39,984 bases of DNA from an uncultured Arthrobacter sp. (GCA_937873245.1 CALMVY010000200.1:1-39984), one strand, 5' to 3'; shown: positions 24,467 to 33,985, counted from the stretch's first letter. Notes: generated by a model not told the origin, from the sequence alone. Numbers and translations are program-made.

Positions 24467-27400
24467 TCAGGCCCCTACTTTTTCTGCAGCGGTCTTTGAA
24501 ACACTGACCTGCGGTTCCTTGACGTCCGCCGCGACGGTGTCCAGCTGGACGGTCAGGGTTTCGGTCTTGACGAGTTCTGCGTTGGCCAGCAGGGCCTCCA
24601 CGACGTCCTGGCGTGCGGTGACGGTGGTGTGGATCCGGTCGCTGACGTTGAGCCCGGCGTCCTTGCGGGCCTGCTGGATGGCGCGGACCATGTCGCGGGC
24701 GGCCCCTTCGGCTTCCAGTTCCGGGGTGACCTCGGTGTCGAGGACCACGAAACCGCCGCCGGGCAGGACCGCTGCCGCGCGTGAACCGGCACCCTCCGCG
24801 GCTTCGGCCACGACGGTTTCCAGGGTGTACTCCTGCGGTTCGAGGTCGAGCCCGCCGGCAGTCACGACGCCGGCTTCGCTGACGGACCAGTCGCCGGACT
24901 TGGAGCCCTTGATGGCCTGCTGGACGTTCTTGCCCAGGCGCGGGCCGGCGGCCCGGGCATTGACCACGAGCTTCTGCTCGATGCCGAACTCCTCCGGGGA
25001 GGCGCTCTCGGCGTCGAGCAGGCGGACGCTGCGGAGGTTCAGTTCGTCGGCGACGACGGTGGCGAAGCCGTCCAGCGTGTCCGCGCCGGGTGCCACGACG
25101 GTGAGTTCCTGCAGCGGCAGGCGCACGCGCAGGTTGGCGGCTTTGCGCAGCGAGGAACCGGTGGAGCAGATCTGCTGGATCCGGTCCATGGCCTCGACCA
25201 GGTCCGGGTTGGCCGGGAACAGGTCCGCGTCCGGCCAGTCGGCCAGGTGCACGGAGCGACCGCCGGTGAGGCCGCGCCAGATCTCCTCGGAGATCAGCGG
25301 CAGCAGCGACGCGGAGACCCGGCAGACCGTTTCCAGGGCGGTGTAGAGCGCGTCGAACGCGTCAACGTTCTCGTCGAAGAAGCGCTGGCGGCTGCGGCGG
25401 ACGTACCAGTTGGTGAGCATGTCCAGGTAGCTGCGCAGTTCGTCGCACGCCCCGGAGATGTCATAGCTGTCCAGCTGGGCCGTCATGTTCCGGACCAGGT
25501 CCCCGGTGTTGGCCATCAGGTACTGGTCCAGGGTGTCGGCGTAGCCGTCGTAGCGGAGCTTCGCGTCATAGCCGGCGCCACCTGCGGCTGCATTGGTGTA
25601 GAGCGTGAAGAAGCTGTAGACGTTCCACAGCGGCAGGATGACCTGGCGGACGCCGTCGCGGATGCCCTGTTCGGTGACCACGAGGTTGCCGCCGCGCAGG
25701 ATGGGGCTGGACATCAGGAACCAGCGCATCGCGTCGGAGCCGTCGCGGTCCAGGACCTCGGAAACATCCGGGTAGTTGCGCAGGCTCTTGGACATCTTCT
25801 GCCCGTCGGAGCCCAGCACGATGCCGTGGCTGATGACGTTGCGGAAGGCTGGCCGGTCGAACAGCGCGGTGGAGAGGATGTGCAGCATGTAGAACCAGCC
25901 GCGGGTCTGGCCGATGTACTCGACGATGAAGTCCGCCGGGTTGTGGGTGTCGAACCATTCCTCGTTCTGGAACGGGTAGTGGACCTGGCCGTAGGGCATG
26001 GAGCCGGAGTCGAACCAGACGTCCAGGACGTCCTCGACACGGCGCATCACGGACTGGCCTTCCTCCGGGGTGCGGGGGTCGTCCGGGTTCGGGCGGGTCA
26101 GTTCGTCGATGAACGGCCGGTGCAGGTCCACCTGGCCGGCCGTGTTCAACGGCAGGCGGCCGAAGTCGGCCTCAATTTCGGCCAGGGAGCCGTAGACGTC
26201 GGTGCGCGGGTAGTCCGGGTCGGTGGACTGCCACACCGGGATGGGGCTGCCCCAGTAGCGGTTGCGGCTGATGGACCAGTCGCGGGCGTTGGCGAGCCAC
26301 TTGCCGAACTGGCCGTCCTTGACGTTGCCCGGGATCCAGTTGATGTCCTGGTTGAGCTCGGACATGCGGTCCTTGAACTTGGTGACCTCGACGTACCAGG
26401 AGGACACCGCGCGGTAGATCAGCGGGTTGCGGCAGCGCCAGCAGTGCGGGTAGCTGTGCTCGTAGCTGGCCTGCCGGACCAGGCGGCCCTGGGCGCGGAG
26501 CACCTGGGTGATGGGCTTGTTCGCGTCGAAGACCTGGAGTCCGGCGATCTCGGCGAGGTCGCCGTGGCCAAAGAGCGGAAGGAACTTCGCGCCCTCGTCC
26601 ACGGAGAGGACCACGGGGATGCCGGCCTCTTCACAGACCTTCTGGTCGTCTTCACCGTAGGCGGGGGCCTGGTGGACGATGCCGGTGCCGTCGGTGGTGG
26701 TGACGTAGTCGGCGACGAGGAAGCGCCAGGCATTCTCGGTGCCGAACTTTTCGGCGTCGTGGAAGTAGTCCCACAGGGGTTCGTACGTCAGGCCGTCGAG
26801 CTCGGCTCCGGTGTGGCTGGAGGTGACCGCGGCTTCGGCCGCGGCGGCGCCCTCGGCGCCGTCGCCGTAGCCGAGGTCCTTGGCGTAGGCGCCCAGCAGC
26901 TCCGCGGCCAGCAGGAAGCTGCCGGTGACGGGTGCTTCGGCCGCCGCGGCCTTGATCCCGTGCGGGCCGGCGGGCAGGACAACGTAGTTGATGGCGGGCC
27001 CGACGGCGAGCGCCAGGTTGGTGGGGAGCGTCCAGGGCGTCGTGGTCCAGGCGAGCGCCTGCACGCCGGCGAGCTGCCGGGAGAGTTCGGACTCCCCCGC
27101 CGTGATCGGGAAGGTGACCGTGACGGTCTGGTCCTGGCGGTTCTTGTAGACGTCGTCGTCCATGCGCAGTTCATGGTTGGACAGCGGCGTCTCGTCCTTC
27201 CAGCAGTACGGCAGCACACGGTAGCCGTTGTAGGTCAGGCCCTTCTCGTGCAGCTGCTTGAAGGCCCAGAGCACGGACTCCATGTACTCGACATTGAGCG
27301 TCTTGTAGTCGTTCTCGAAGTCGACCCACCGCGCCTGGCGGGTGACGTAGCTCTTCCACTCGTCGGCGTACTTCATCACCGACGCGCGGCAGGCGTCGTT

Positions 27401-27859
27401 GAACTTGTCGATGCCCATGGCCTCGATCTGGGTCTTGTCCGTCATACCGAGCTGCTTCATGGCTTCCAGCTCGGCGGGCAGACCGTGCGTGTCCCAGCCG
27501 AAGCGGCGCTCCACCCGGCGGCCGCGCTGGGTCTGGTAGCGGCCCACGAGGTCCTTGGCGTAGCCGGTCAGCAGGTGGCCGTAGTGCGGCAGTCCGTTGG
27601 CGAAGGGCGGACCGTCGTAGAAGACGAATTCGTTGCTGCCGCGCTTTCCGTCAGGAAGGTCAGAATCCCGCTGGTCGATGCTGGCCTGGAAGGTGCCATC
27701 CTCGTCCCAGTACTTGAGGATGCGCTCCTCGATCTCCGGGAACTTCACGGAGGCGGATACGCCGGCGGCGTTGGAAGCCGTGTTGGACGCGGCGTTGGAG
27801 GAGGAGGTGGTGGCGCCTGTGCCGGACGGTGCGGCGGAGGCTTTCGGGTAATAGGTCAT
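24467..27859 (-). CDS. ileS: Isoleucyl-tRNA synthetase, type 2 (eukaryote-like)
   Basis: A class I synthetase of 1130 residues charging tRNA-Ile. The HIGH-type motif is PHYGHLLTG (about 91-99), the CP1 editing domain carries TTTPWTLPTN (about 270-280), and KMSKS occurs in GQKMSKSLRNYP (about 688-692). The sequence around these motifs and the absence of a C-terminal zinc ribbon match the IleRS2 group, many members of which are insensitive to mupirocin. I have not shown resistance here. A Ser/Ala/Asn-rich N-terminal extension of about 35 residues precedes the conserved region. The ATG at 27859 has AGGA eight bases upstream. A longer frame to 27889 is unlikely. Confidence 0.96.
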   Translation of the reverse strand: MTYYPKASAAPSGTGATTSSSNAASNTASNAAGVSASVKFPEIEERILKYWDEDGTFQASIDQRDSDLPDGKRGSNEFVFYDGPPFANGLPHYGHLLTGYAKDLVGRYQTQRGRRVERRFGWDTHGLPAELEAMKQLGMTDKTQIEAMGIDKFNDACRASVMKYADEWKSYVTRQARWVDFENDYKTLNVEYMESVLWAFKQLHEKGLTYNGYRVLPYCWKDETPLSNHELRMDDDVYKNRQDQTVTVTFPITAGESELSRQLAGVQALAWTTTPWTLPTNLALAVGPAINYVVLPAGPHGIKAAAAEAPVTGSFLLAAELLGAYAKDLGYGDGAEGAAAAEAAVTSSHTGAELDGLTYEPLWDYFHDAEKFGTENAWRFLVADYVTTTDGTGIVHQAPAYGEDDQKVCEEAGIPVVLSVDEGAKFLPLFGHGDLAEIAGLQVFDANKPITQVLRAQGRLVRQASYEHSYPHCWRCRNPLIYRAVSSWYVEVTKFKDRMSELNQDINWIPGNVKDGQFGKWLANARDWSISRNRYWGSPIPVWQSTDPDYPRTDVYGSLAEIEADFGRLPLNTAGQVDLHRPFIDELTRPNPDDPRTPEEGQSVMRRVEDVLDVWFDSGSMPYGQVHYPFQNEEWFDTHNPADFIVEYIGQTRGWFYMLHILSTALFDRPAFRNVISHGIVLGSDGQKMSKSLRNYPDVSEVLDRDGSDAMRWFLMSSPILRGGNLVVTEQGIRDGVRQVILPLWNVYSFFTLYTNAAAGGAGYDAKLRYDGYADTLDQYLMANTGDLVRNMTAQLDSYDISGACDELRSYLDMLTNWYVRRSRQRFFDENVDAFDALYTALETVCRVSASLLPLISEEIWRGLTGGRSVHLADWPDADLFPANPDLVEAMDRIQQICSTGSSLRKAANLRVRLPLQELTVVAPGADTLDGFATVVADELNLRSVRLLDAESASPEEFGIEQKLVVNARAAGPRLGKNVQQAIKGSKSGDWSVSEAGVVTAGGLDLEPQEYTLETVVAEAAEGAGSRAAAVLPGGGFVVLDTEVTPELEAEGAARDMVRAIQQARKDAGLNVSDRIHTTVTARQDVVEALLANAELVKTETLTVQLDTVAADVKEPQVSVSKTAAEKVGA

Positions 27860-27879
27860 CTCGACATCCTGGGTTGAGC

Positions 27880-28135
27880 TGGTGAACAAATGGGTTCATT
27901 CAGGATGCGAGGACGGCCCGTGTGTCGTGTGAACAACACCGGCACCGCGGTACCACCTCACTTACCGTCTCCGGTCCCGCCCTTTCCGAGGAAAGGGCTG
28001 TACCGGCGGCGGCCGCTCGTTGACTGCTGTGACGGGCTTACCCGTCCGGTTCTACTGGCCTTGGCGCGCAGTCTTTTTTACGACCTGCTGCGCCGGGGCG
28101 TTCTTCCGGAAGCTCACCGGTGATGGCCGGGTCAA
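27880..28135 (-). ncRNA. ileS T-box leader (actinobacterial, probably translational)
   Basis: The minus strand carries the T-box consensus GGTGGTACCGCGG (27945-27957), whose TGG bulge pairs with uncharged tRNA. Upstream is a stem III hairpin CCCTTTCC-TCG-GGAAAGGG (about 27980-27997). The 5' part has CCATCACCGGTGAGC and CCGGAAGAACG (28098-28126), the hallmark of the short stem I in actinobacterial ileS T-boxes. The isoleucine specifier ATC is at 28122-28124. No terminator with a T tract separates it from ileS, so control is probably by ribosome-site sequestration. Confidence 0.88.
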
Positions 28136-28171
28136 AGCTGATACGTCGATGTTACCGGAAACTCGCCCGGG

Positions 28172-29257
28172 CTACCTGCCCGACCGCGGCTCCACGGTCT
28201 TGGGCAGTTTCAGGCCGGACTCTGCCATGACCTCGCGGAGCCGGTCCGGGTAGTCGGTAATGATGCCGTCGACGCCGGCGGCGATCAGGGCACGCATGGT
28301 GGGCTTGTCATCGACGGTCCACGGGATGACCTGCATGCCCGCCGCGTGCGCGCGCTGGACCATGTCCGGGGTCACGTAGGGGACGTAGCCCGGATCCGTC
28401 ACGGCGCCGTTCTGCGGCGTCCCGTGCACGGGCGAGACGGCGGCGAAGCCGAGGGACGCGGCTGCGGCGACCAGGTCGCCGTCGAAGTCGTCCGCGTCGA
28501 TTCCGCCAAGCCACGGCGAGCCGCCGGGCTGCCCGGCCTGCAGGAAGTCCTTGTTGGTGAGGGCAACCGTGGGGATCTGCGGGTCGCGCTGCTGGACCAG
28601 TCGCAGCGCACCCCAGTCGAAACTCTGGACGGAGACGCGGTGCTTCATGTTCGCCTTGCTGATTTCGCGCAGTGCCACCTCCACGAACTGCTCGCGCGGC
28701 GCGGTTTCCTCGGGAGCGCCGGCTTCCACCTTGGTTTCGATGTTGAATTTCACCTGGCTGGCCCGGTACGAGTCGGCCAGCGCAAAGACCTCGGCAAGGG
28801 TAGGCATCTTGGCACCAGGGGCGGCCTGCTGGCCGGGAAACTGCGGCTGGGTGAGCGAGCCGCAGTCGAGGCTGCGGACCTGGGCGAAGGTGAGGTCCTT
28901 GACGTACTTGCCGACGTACGGGAACTGGGGGTCGTTCGGGCTGACCGGTGCCGTGTCGGCGCACTTCCTGGCGCTGATCTTGCGGTCGTGGGTGATGACT
29001 TCCCGGCCGTCCTTGGTGATCTGGAGATCCAGTTCCAGGGTCGAGACGCCGGTCTCGAGGCCTTTGGCGAAGGACGCCAGGGTCGACTCGACGGTCAGGC
29101 CGATCCCCCCGCGGTGGGCCTGGAGATCGAATTGGTTGTTCGGCGCGCTGTCGCGGCCGCCGTCGCCCCGGATATCGGCAGCCTGGGCGTGGACGGAGGT
29201 GGCGAGGAGCAAGGCTGCGCTGAGTACGGCAGCGCCAAGCGTCGTCGGGGTTCGCAT
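28172..29257 (-). CDS. Secreted glycerophosphodiester phosphodiesterase
   Basis: Hydrolyses glycerophosphodiesters from lipid turnover to glycerol-3-phosphate and an alcohol, outside the membrane. The 361-residue protein starts with a signal peptide (MRTPTTLGAAVLSAALLLATSVHAQA, cleavage likely after AQA). The GDPD barrel has QAHRGGIGLTVESTLASF, ELDLQITKDGREVITHD with the acidic metal ligands and catalytic His, then FNIETKVEA, VSVQSFDWGALR, and IPWTVDDKPTM near the C-terminus. The ATG at 29257 has GGAGACC upstream. The frame runs to 29332, but that part precedes the signal peptide. It is transcribed divergently from the next gene. Confidence 0.92.
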   Translation of the reverse strand: MRTPTTLGAAVLSAALLLATSVHAQAADIRGDGGRDSAPNNQFDLQAHRGGIGLTVESTLASFAKGLETGVSTLELDLQITKDGREVITHDRKISARKCADTAPVSPNDPQFPYVGKYVKDLTFAQVRSLDCGSLTQPQFPGQQAAPGAKMPTLAEVFALADSYRASQVKFNIETKVEAGAPEETAPREQFVEVALREISKANMKHRVSVQSFDWGALRLVQQRDPQIPTVALTNKDFLQAGQPGGSPWLGGIDADDFDGDLVAAAASLGFAAVSPVHGTPQNGAVTDPGYVPYVTPDMVQRAHAAGMQVIPWTVDDKPTMRALIAAGVDGIITDYPDRLREVMAESGLKLPKTVEPRSGR

Positions 29258-29426
29258 GGGAAGGTCTCCACTCTGGTGGTGTGCAGTTGCACGTGCCACC
29301 GTGTCCTTCGCCGGCGAACGCCGGGCCACCACTGACCGACCACCCGACGACGGCGGCGTGAACGTCAGGGGTCACCGTCCCGCACCGACCCGAGACGGGA
29401 GCGCCGTTGTTGCCTACACTCGTGGC

Positions 29427-29474
29427 ATGACCGTCCCCGCCGATGCCCGGGCATTTCGATGGGCCACCCCTTGA
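29427..29474 (+). other. Possible short upstream ORF, 15 codons
   Basis: TACACT (29415-29420), a -10-like hexamer, ends six bases before an ATG at 29427 that opens MTVPADARAFRWATP. Its stop TGA (29472-29474) lies inside the next gene's first codons. A leaderless upstream ORF that couples to the downstream gene is possible, but nothing proves expression. Confidence 0.25.
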
Positions 29475-30481
29475 CCAGCCGCCGCGTGCAGCGCGCACCA
29501 CACCGTGCTTGGCACCTGTCGTCCGCCGCGCTGGCGGCACCCGTGGCGGTATTGTCCGTCTTCCGCGCCGTCCCCTACCCATGGCCAACGCCGGTGGTCC
29601 AGTTGGTGTCCTTCACCCCGTGGCTGGTGCTGCCTGCCGGGGTCTCCTTGCTGTTCGCTGTGCTGGGCCGCCGGCGGTGGATGGCGGGCGCCGCTGCGGG
29701 GCTCGTAGCCGTGCAGCTATTCTGGCTGGTCCCGCTGGACTCCGGCCAGGCCGAGGCGGAGGCCGCGGAAGGAACGGCCGGGGACACCCTGGAGCTCCGG
29801 ATGATGAGCCTCAACGCCAAACTCGGCAAGGCGGACGCGGCGGAAATCGTCCGGCTGGTCCGCGAGAACGGCATCACCCTGCTGACGATCCAGGAATACA
29901 CCCAGGCGCTCGAAGACCGGCTCGGCGCTGCCGGACTGGCCGGGCTGCTCCCGAACAGGATCAGCGCTCCCGCGGGCCGCGCCGCCGGGAACGCCGTCTA
30001 CTCGGTCCACGGGCTGGAGCGCACCGGAACGGTACCCGATTCGCATTTTCCGATGCCGATCATCCGGCTCACCGCCGAGTCCCTGGGGAGGCGTGCCGTC
30101 GTGGAGCTGACGAACGTCCACGCCCGCGCTCCCGTCGGTGTGGGGCTGCCGAAATGGCGCAGTGACCTCGTGGCACTTAGCCAGGTGGGATCCCGGCCGG
30201 GACATGCCGTACTGGCTGGTGACTTCAACGCCAGCTATGACCATGCGGAGTTCCGGCAGTTCCTGCAGGGCGAGGGCCAGGGCCTTGTGGACGTGGGAAT
30301 GGCCCAGGGCTCACGCCTGATCCCCACCTGGCCCATGGAGGACCTGCCTCTTCCCGGCATCACGATCGACCACATCGTGACCAGCCCGTCGGTGCGCAGC
30401 GCGGACTATGCGGTGCACCGGGTGCCGGGAACGGACCACGCCGCCATCATGGTGACGCTGTCCGTCCCGGCAGCCGGTTGA
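29459..30481 (+). CDS. Membrane-anchored endonuclease/exonuclease/phosphatase family protein
   Basis: 340 residues. Three N-terminal hydrophobic segments (about 22-37, 45-67 and 75-93) anchor a C-terminal EEP-fold domain (about 110-335) probably facing outwards. Catalytic signatures are MSLNAKLG, LLTIQEYT with the metal-binding Glu, NVHARAP, the Asp-Asn pair in GDFNAS, and IDHIVTS with a terminal GTDHAAI. Relatives cleave nucleic acids, phosphoinositides or sphingomyelin, so the substrate is open. The start is uncertain: ATG at 29459 has no ribosome site, and TTG at 29471 overlaps the stop of an upstream mini-ORF. Confidence 0.85.
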   Translation: MGHPLTSRRVQRAPHRAWHLSSAALAAPVAVLSVFRAVPYPWPTPVVQLVSFTPWLVLPAGVSLLFAVLGRRRWMAGAAAGLVAVQLFWLVPLDSGQAEAEAAEGTAGDTLELRMMSLNAKLGKADAAEIVRLVRENGITLLTIQEYTQALEDRLGAAGLAGLLPNRISAPAGRAAGNAVYSVHGLERTGTVPDSHFPMPIIRLTAESLGRRAVVELTNVHARAPVGVGLPKWRSDLVALSQVGSRPGHAVLAGDFNASYDHAEFRQFLQGEGQGLVDVGMAQGSRLIPTWPMEDLPLPGITIDHIVTSPSVRSADYAVHRVPGTDHAAIMVTLSVPAAG

Positions 30482-30507
30482 GCCAAGCAACGCGTGCGCG
30501 TGGGCCG

Positions 30508-31269
30508 TTAGCCCTTGCGGATCAGCTTGTAGTTGGCCGCCTGCGCCACCGGGCGGATCACAATCTGGTCGAGGTTGACGTGGTGCGGAGCCGTGACGGC
30601 GTAGCGGACGACGTCGGCGACGTCCGCCGCGGTGAGTGGCTTCTCGACGCCGGCGTAGACCTTCGCGGCGGCGTCAGGATTGCCGCCGAGGCGGTTCAGC
30701 GCGAACTCCTCCGTCTGGACCAGCCCGGGAGCCACCTCGATCACGCGGAGGTTGTGCTCAGCCTCTTCAAGGCGCAGCGCCCCCGTGAGCGCGTGCTGGG
30801 CGAACTTCGCCGCGTTGTAGCCGCCGCCGCCCTCGTAGGCGGAGAGCCCCGCCGTCGACGTCAGGTTCAGGACGGTGCCTTCACCGCAGGCGCGCAGCAT
30901 GGGCAGGAACGCCCGGGTGAGCTTCATGGTGCCCAGGACGTTGACCTCGAACATCCATTCCCAGTCCTCGGTGTTGGCCTCGGCCACCTTGTCCGCGCCG
31001 CGGGCACCGCCGGCGACGTTGATGAGAGTGTCGATGCCGCCGCCGCGGGTCACGTCGTCGAGGAGCCGGGCGACGTCGGCGTCGTCGGTCACGTCTGCCG
31101 GCAGCGCGACGGCGCCGGTTTCCGCTGCGAGCGCCTCCAGCCGGTCCGCACGCCGGGCGACGGCGTACACGGTCCAGCCCTCGGCCCGGAGCGCACGCAC
31201 GGTGGCCTCGCCGATTCCGGTGCTGGCGCCGGTGACAACTGCTGCTTTGTTCTGGATTCCCTCAGTCAT
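30508..31269 (-). CDS. Short-chain dehydrogenase/reductase (YdfG-like)
   Basis: A 253-residue classical SDR. The cofactor loop is VVTGASTGIGEATV, and AVARRADRLEAL suggests an NADP(H) preference through its two Arg residues. The NAG-equivalent is NVAGGARG. The catalytic set is Asn in FEVNVLGTM, Ser in NLTSTAG, and YNAAK supplying Tyr and Lys. VAPGLVQTEEF follows. The pattern resembles YdfG-type NADP-dependent 3-hydroxy-acid dehydrogenases, but the substrate cannot be fixed. It converges with the EEP gene 26 bp away and is divergent from valS. Confidence 0.88.
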   Translation of the reverse strand: MTEGIQNKAAVVTGASTGIGEATVRALRAEGWTVYAVARRADRLEALAAETGAVALPADVTDDADVARLLDDVTRGGGIDTLINVAGGARGADKVAEANTEDWEWMFEVNVLGTMKLTRAFLPMLRACGEGTVLNLTSTAGLSAYEGGGGYNAAKFAQHALTGALRLEEAEHNLRVIEVAPGLVQTEEFALNRLGGNPDAAAKVYAGVEKPLTAADVADVVRYAVTAPHHVNLDQIVIRPVAQAANYKLIRKG

Positions 31270-31339
31270 GGCACCACCCTAACGGCTGTGCGGCAGGCCA
31301 CGTGCGTCCGCCGGCGGCGGACCGTGGAAGAATTGCCCC

Positions 31340-33946
31340 ATGGCTGAAGACACTCAGGGTACAGACACGCCCACCACCGCCCCCATCAACGTTCCGGACA
31401 AGCCCGCCCTTGAGGGGCTGGAAGACGCCCTCACCCGGCGCTGGCTTGCCGAAGGGACCTACAAGTTCAACCCGGACACCACCCGGGAGCAGGTCTACTC
31501 GATCGACACTCCCCCGCCCACCGCGTCGGGTTCGCTGCACGTCGGCCACATGTTCTCCTACACCCAGACCGACGTCCTGGCCCGCTACCAGCGCATGACC
31601 GGCAAGAACGTCTTTTACCCCATGGGCTGGGACGACAACGGCCTGCCCACCGAGCGCCGCGTGCAGAACTACTACGGCGTGCGCTGCGACCCGACCACGG
31701 CGTACGACGCCGGCTACCGTCCCCCGGCTGAGCCCGCCAAGAACCAGCGCGATTTCGACGTCGTCTCGCGCCGGAACTTCATCGAACTGTGCGAGGAGCT
31801 CGCCGTCGAGGACGAGAAGGTCTTCGAGAACCTGTTCCAGACGCTCGGCCTGTCCGTGGACTGGGACCTGACGTACCGCACCATCGATGACAAGTCCCGC
31901 GCCATTTCCCAGCGCGCCTTCCTGGCGAACCTCGCCGCCGGCGACGCCTACATGGCGGAGGCGCCCACCCTGTGGGATGTCACGTTCCGCACCGCGGTGG
32001 CCCAGGCCGAGCTCGAGGACCGTGAGGTCGCGGGCGCCTACTACCGCTACCCGTTCTTCACCGAAGACGGCGAAAAGATCTTCATCGAGACCACCCGCCC
32101 GGAACTGCTGGCCGCCTGCGCCGCCCTGGTGGCGAATCCCGACGACGAACGGTACCAGCCGCTGTTCGGCAAGACGGTCACCTCTCCCCTGTTCGGCGTC
32201 GAGGTGGAGGTCAAGGCCCACCCGCTCGCGAAGGCGGACAAGGGCTCCGGCATCGCCATGGTCTGCACCTTCGGTGACCTCACCGACGTCACCTGGTGGC
32301 GCGAACTGCAGCTCCCCACCCGCGCGATTGTGGGCCGCGACGGCCGCATCATCGGCGAGACCCCCGAGTGGGTCACCACCGCCGAAGGCCGCGCAGCCTT
32401 CGAGGCCATCGCGGGCAAGACGGTCTTCAGCGCCAAGGAAGCCGTGGTGGAGCTCCTCGCCGCCGCGGACCTCCTCGACGGCGAGCCGAAGAAAATCATG
32501 CACCCGGTCAACTTCTTCGAAAAGGGCGACAAGCCCCTCGAGGTGGTGACCTCGCGCCAGTGGTACATCCGCAACGGCGGCCGGGACGCGGAACGCCGGG
32601 AACGGCTCATTGCACGCGGCCATGAGATCGATTTCCACCCGGCGTTCATGCGCTCACGCTACGAAAACTGGATCTCCGGGCTGAACGGCGACTGGCTCGT
32701 TTCCCGCCAGCGTTTCTTCGGCGTGCCGGTTCCTGTCTGGTACCCGCTGGACGCCGACGGCAACCCGGACTTCGCGGCTCCAATTGTCCCGTCGGACGCG
32801 CAGCTGCCGGTGGACCCCGCCGCCGACGCCGCCCCCGGGTATGAGGAAGCCCAGCGCGACGTGCCGGGCGGCTTCACCGGCGACGCCGATGTGCTGGACA
32901 CCTGGGCAACCTCCTCGCTGACCCCGCAGATCGTGGGCGGCTGGAGCACCGACGAGGCGCTCTTCGCCAAGGTCTACCCCTTCGACGTGCGCCCGCAGGG
33001 CCACGACATCATCCGGACCTGGCTGTTCTCGTCCGCTGTGCGCGCCGATGCCCTGCAGGGCTCCGCGCCGTGGAAGCACGCAGCCATCTCCGGCTGGATC
33101 CTGGACCCGGACCGCAAGAAGATGTCCAAGTCCAAGGGCAACGTGATCGTCCCGACCGACGTGCTCGAGGAGTACGGCTCGGACGCCGTCCGCTACTGGG
33201 CGGCCTCGGCCAAGCTGGGCGCAGACACGGCCTACGAGATCGCGCAGATGAAGATCGGACGCCGGCTGGCCATCAAGCTGCTCAATGCCTCCAAGTTCGT
33301 GCTGAACCTGGGCGCCACCGAGGATTCTGTAGTGTCCGCGGACCTGTCCGTGCTCGGCAACCCCCTGGACCGGGCCGTCCTGGCCCAGCTCGCCGACGTG
33401 GTCCAGCAAGCCACGAAGGCGTTCGAAAGCTACGACTACGCCCGGGCCCTGCAGATCACGGAGAGCTTCTTCTGGCACTTCACCGATGACTACGTGGAGC
33501 TCATCAAGGACCGAGCCTACGGCGCTGCCGGCGAGGCGGAACAGGCATCCGTCCTCGCGGCCCTGGCGACCAGCCTGGACACGCTGCTGCGCCTGTTCGC
33601 TCCGTTCCTGCCCTTCGCCACGGAGGAAGTCTGGAGCTGGTGGCGCGCCGGGTCGGTGCACCGTGCCGCCTGGCCGTCCGCCGTCGCGGTCGACGGCGAC
33701 ACCACGTTGCTGGCCACCGTGGGAACCGCCCTCAGCGGTATCCGCAAGGCCAAGTCGGAAGCCAAGGTCAAGCAGCGCACCGAGGTGCTGTCCGCGACCA
33801 TCACGGCCTCGGAATCCCTCACCACGCAGCTGAAAGCGGGCCTGGCCGACCTCAAGGCTGCTGCCAACGCGCGGGAGCTGACGCTGGTGGGCGGTGACGG
33901 GGAGCTGACCGTGAGGGAGGTTGTCCTGGCACCGGCAGAGGTCTAG
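31340..33946 (+). CDS. valS: Valyl-tRNA synthetase
   Basis: A class I synthetase of 868 residues charging tRNA-Val. Motifs are PPPTASGSLHVGHMFSYTQ with the HIGH-type HVGH (about residue 65), PMGWDDNGLPTERRVQ, the editing-domain ETTRPELL, the WYIRNGG and SRQRFFGVPVPVW segments, and RKKMSKSKGN (about 592-601). A C-terminal helical region, KAKSEAKVKQRTEV, matches the family's tail. The ATG at 31340 has GGAAG about nine bases upstream. No T-box was seen ahead of it: only about 70 bp separate it from the divergent SDR gene. It ends in a strong terminator. Confidence 0.97.
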   Translation: MAEDTQGTDTPTTAPINVPDKPALEGLEDALTRRWLAEGTYKFNPDTTREQVYSIDTPPPTASGSLHVGHMFSYTQTDVLARYQRMTGKNVFYPMGWDDNGLPTERRVQNYYGVRCDPTTAYDAGYRPPAEPAKNQRDFDVVSRRNFIELCEELAVEDEKVFENLFQTLGLSVDWDLTYRTIDDKSRAISQRAFLANLAAGDAYMAEAPTLWDVTFRTAVAQAELEDREVAGAYYRYPFFTEDGEKIFIETTRPELLAACAALVANPDDERYQPLFGKTVTSPLFGVEVEVKAHPLAKADKGSGIAMVCTFGDLTDVTWWRELQLPTRAIVGRDGRIIGETPEWVTTAEGRAAFEAIAGKTVFSAKEAVVELLAAADLLDGEPKKIMHPVNFFEKGDKPLEVVTSRQWYIRNGGRDAERRERLIARGHEIDFHPAFMRSRYENWISGLNGDWLVSRQRFFGVPVPVWYPLDADGNPDFAAPIVPSDAQLPVDPAADAAPGYEEAQRDVPGGFTGDADVLDTWATSSLTPQIVGGWSTDEALFAKVYPFDVRPQGHDIIRTWLFSSAVRADALQGSAPWKHAAISGWILDPDRKKMSKSKGNVIVPTDVLEEYGSDAVRYWAASAKLGADTAYEIAQMKIGRRLAIKLLNASKFVLNLGATEDSVVSADLSVLGNPLDRAVLAQLADVVQQATKAFESYDYARALQITESFFWHFTDDYVELIKDRAYGAAGEAEQASVLAALATSLDTLLRLFAPFLPFATEEVWSWWRAGSVHRAAWPSAVAVDGDTTLLATVGTALSGIRKAKSEAKVKQRTEVLSATITASESLTTQLKAGLADLKAAANARELTLVGGDGELTVREVVLAPAEV

Positions 33947-33955
33947 GAGCCTGCC

Positions 33956-33985
33956 TTCGGCCCGGCTGTTTTCGGCCCGGTTGTT
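33956..33985 (+). repeat. 15-bp tandem duplication after valS
   Basis: TTCGGCCCGG(C/T)TGTT occurs at 33956-33970 and 33971-33985, with a partial third copy (TTCGG), in the valS 3' untranslated region. Confidence 0.7.

Noticed and set aside
25247..27877. 876-codon plus-strand open frame opposite ileS
   Set aside because: Antisense shadow. The minus strand encodes all IleRS motifs.
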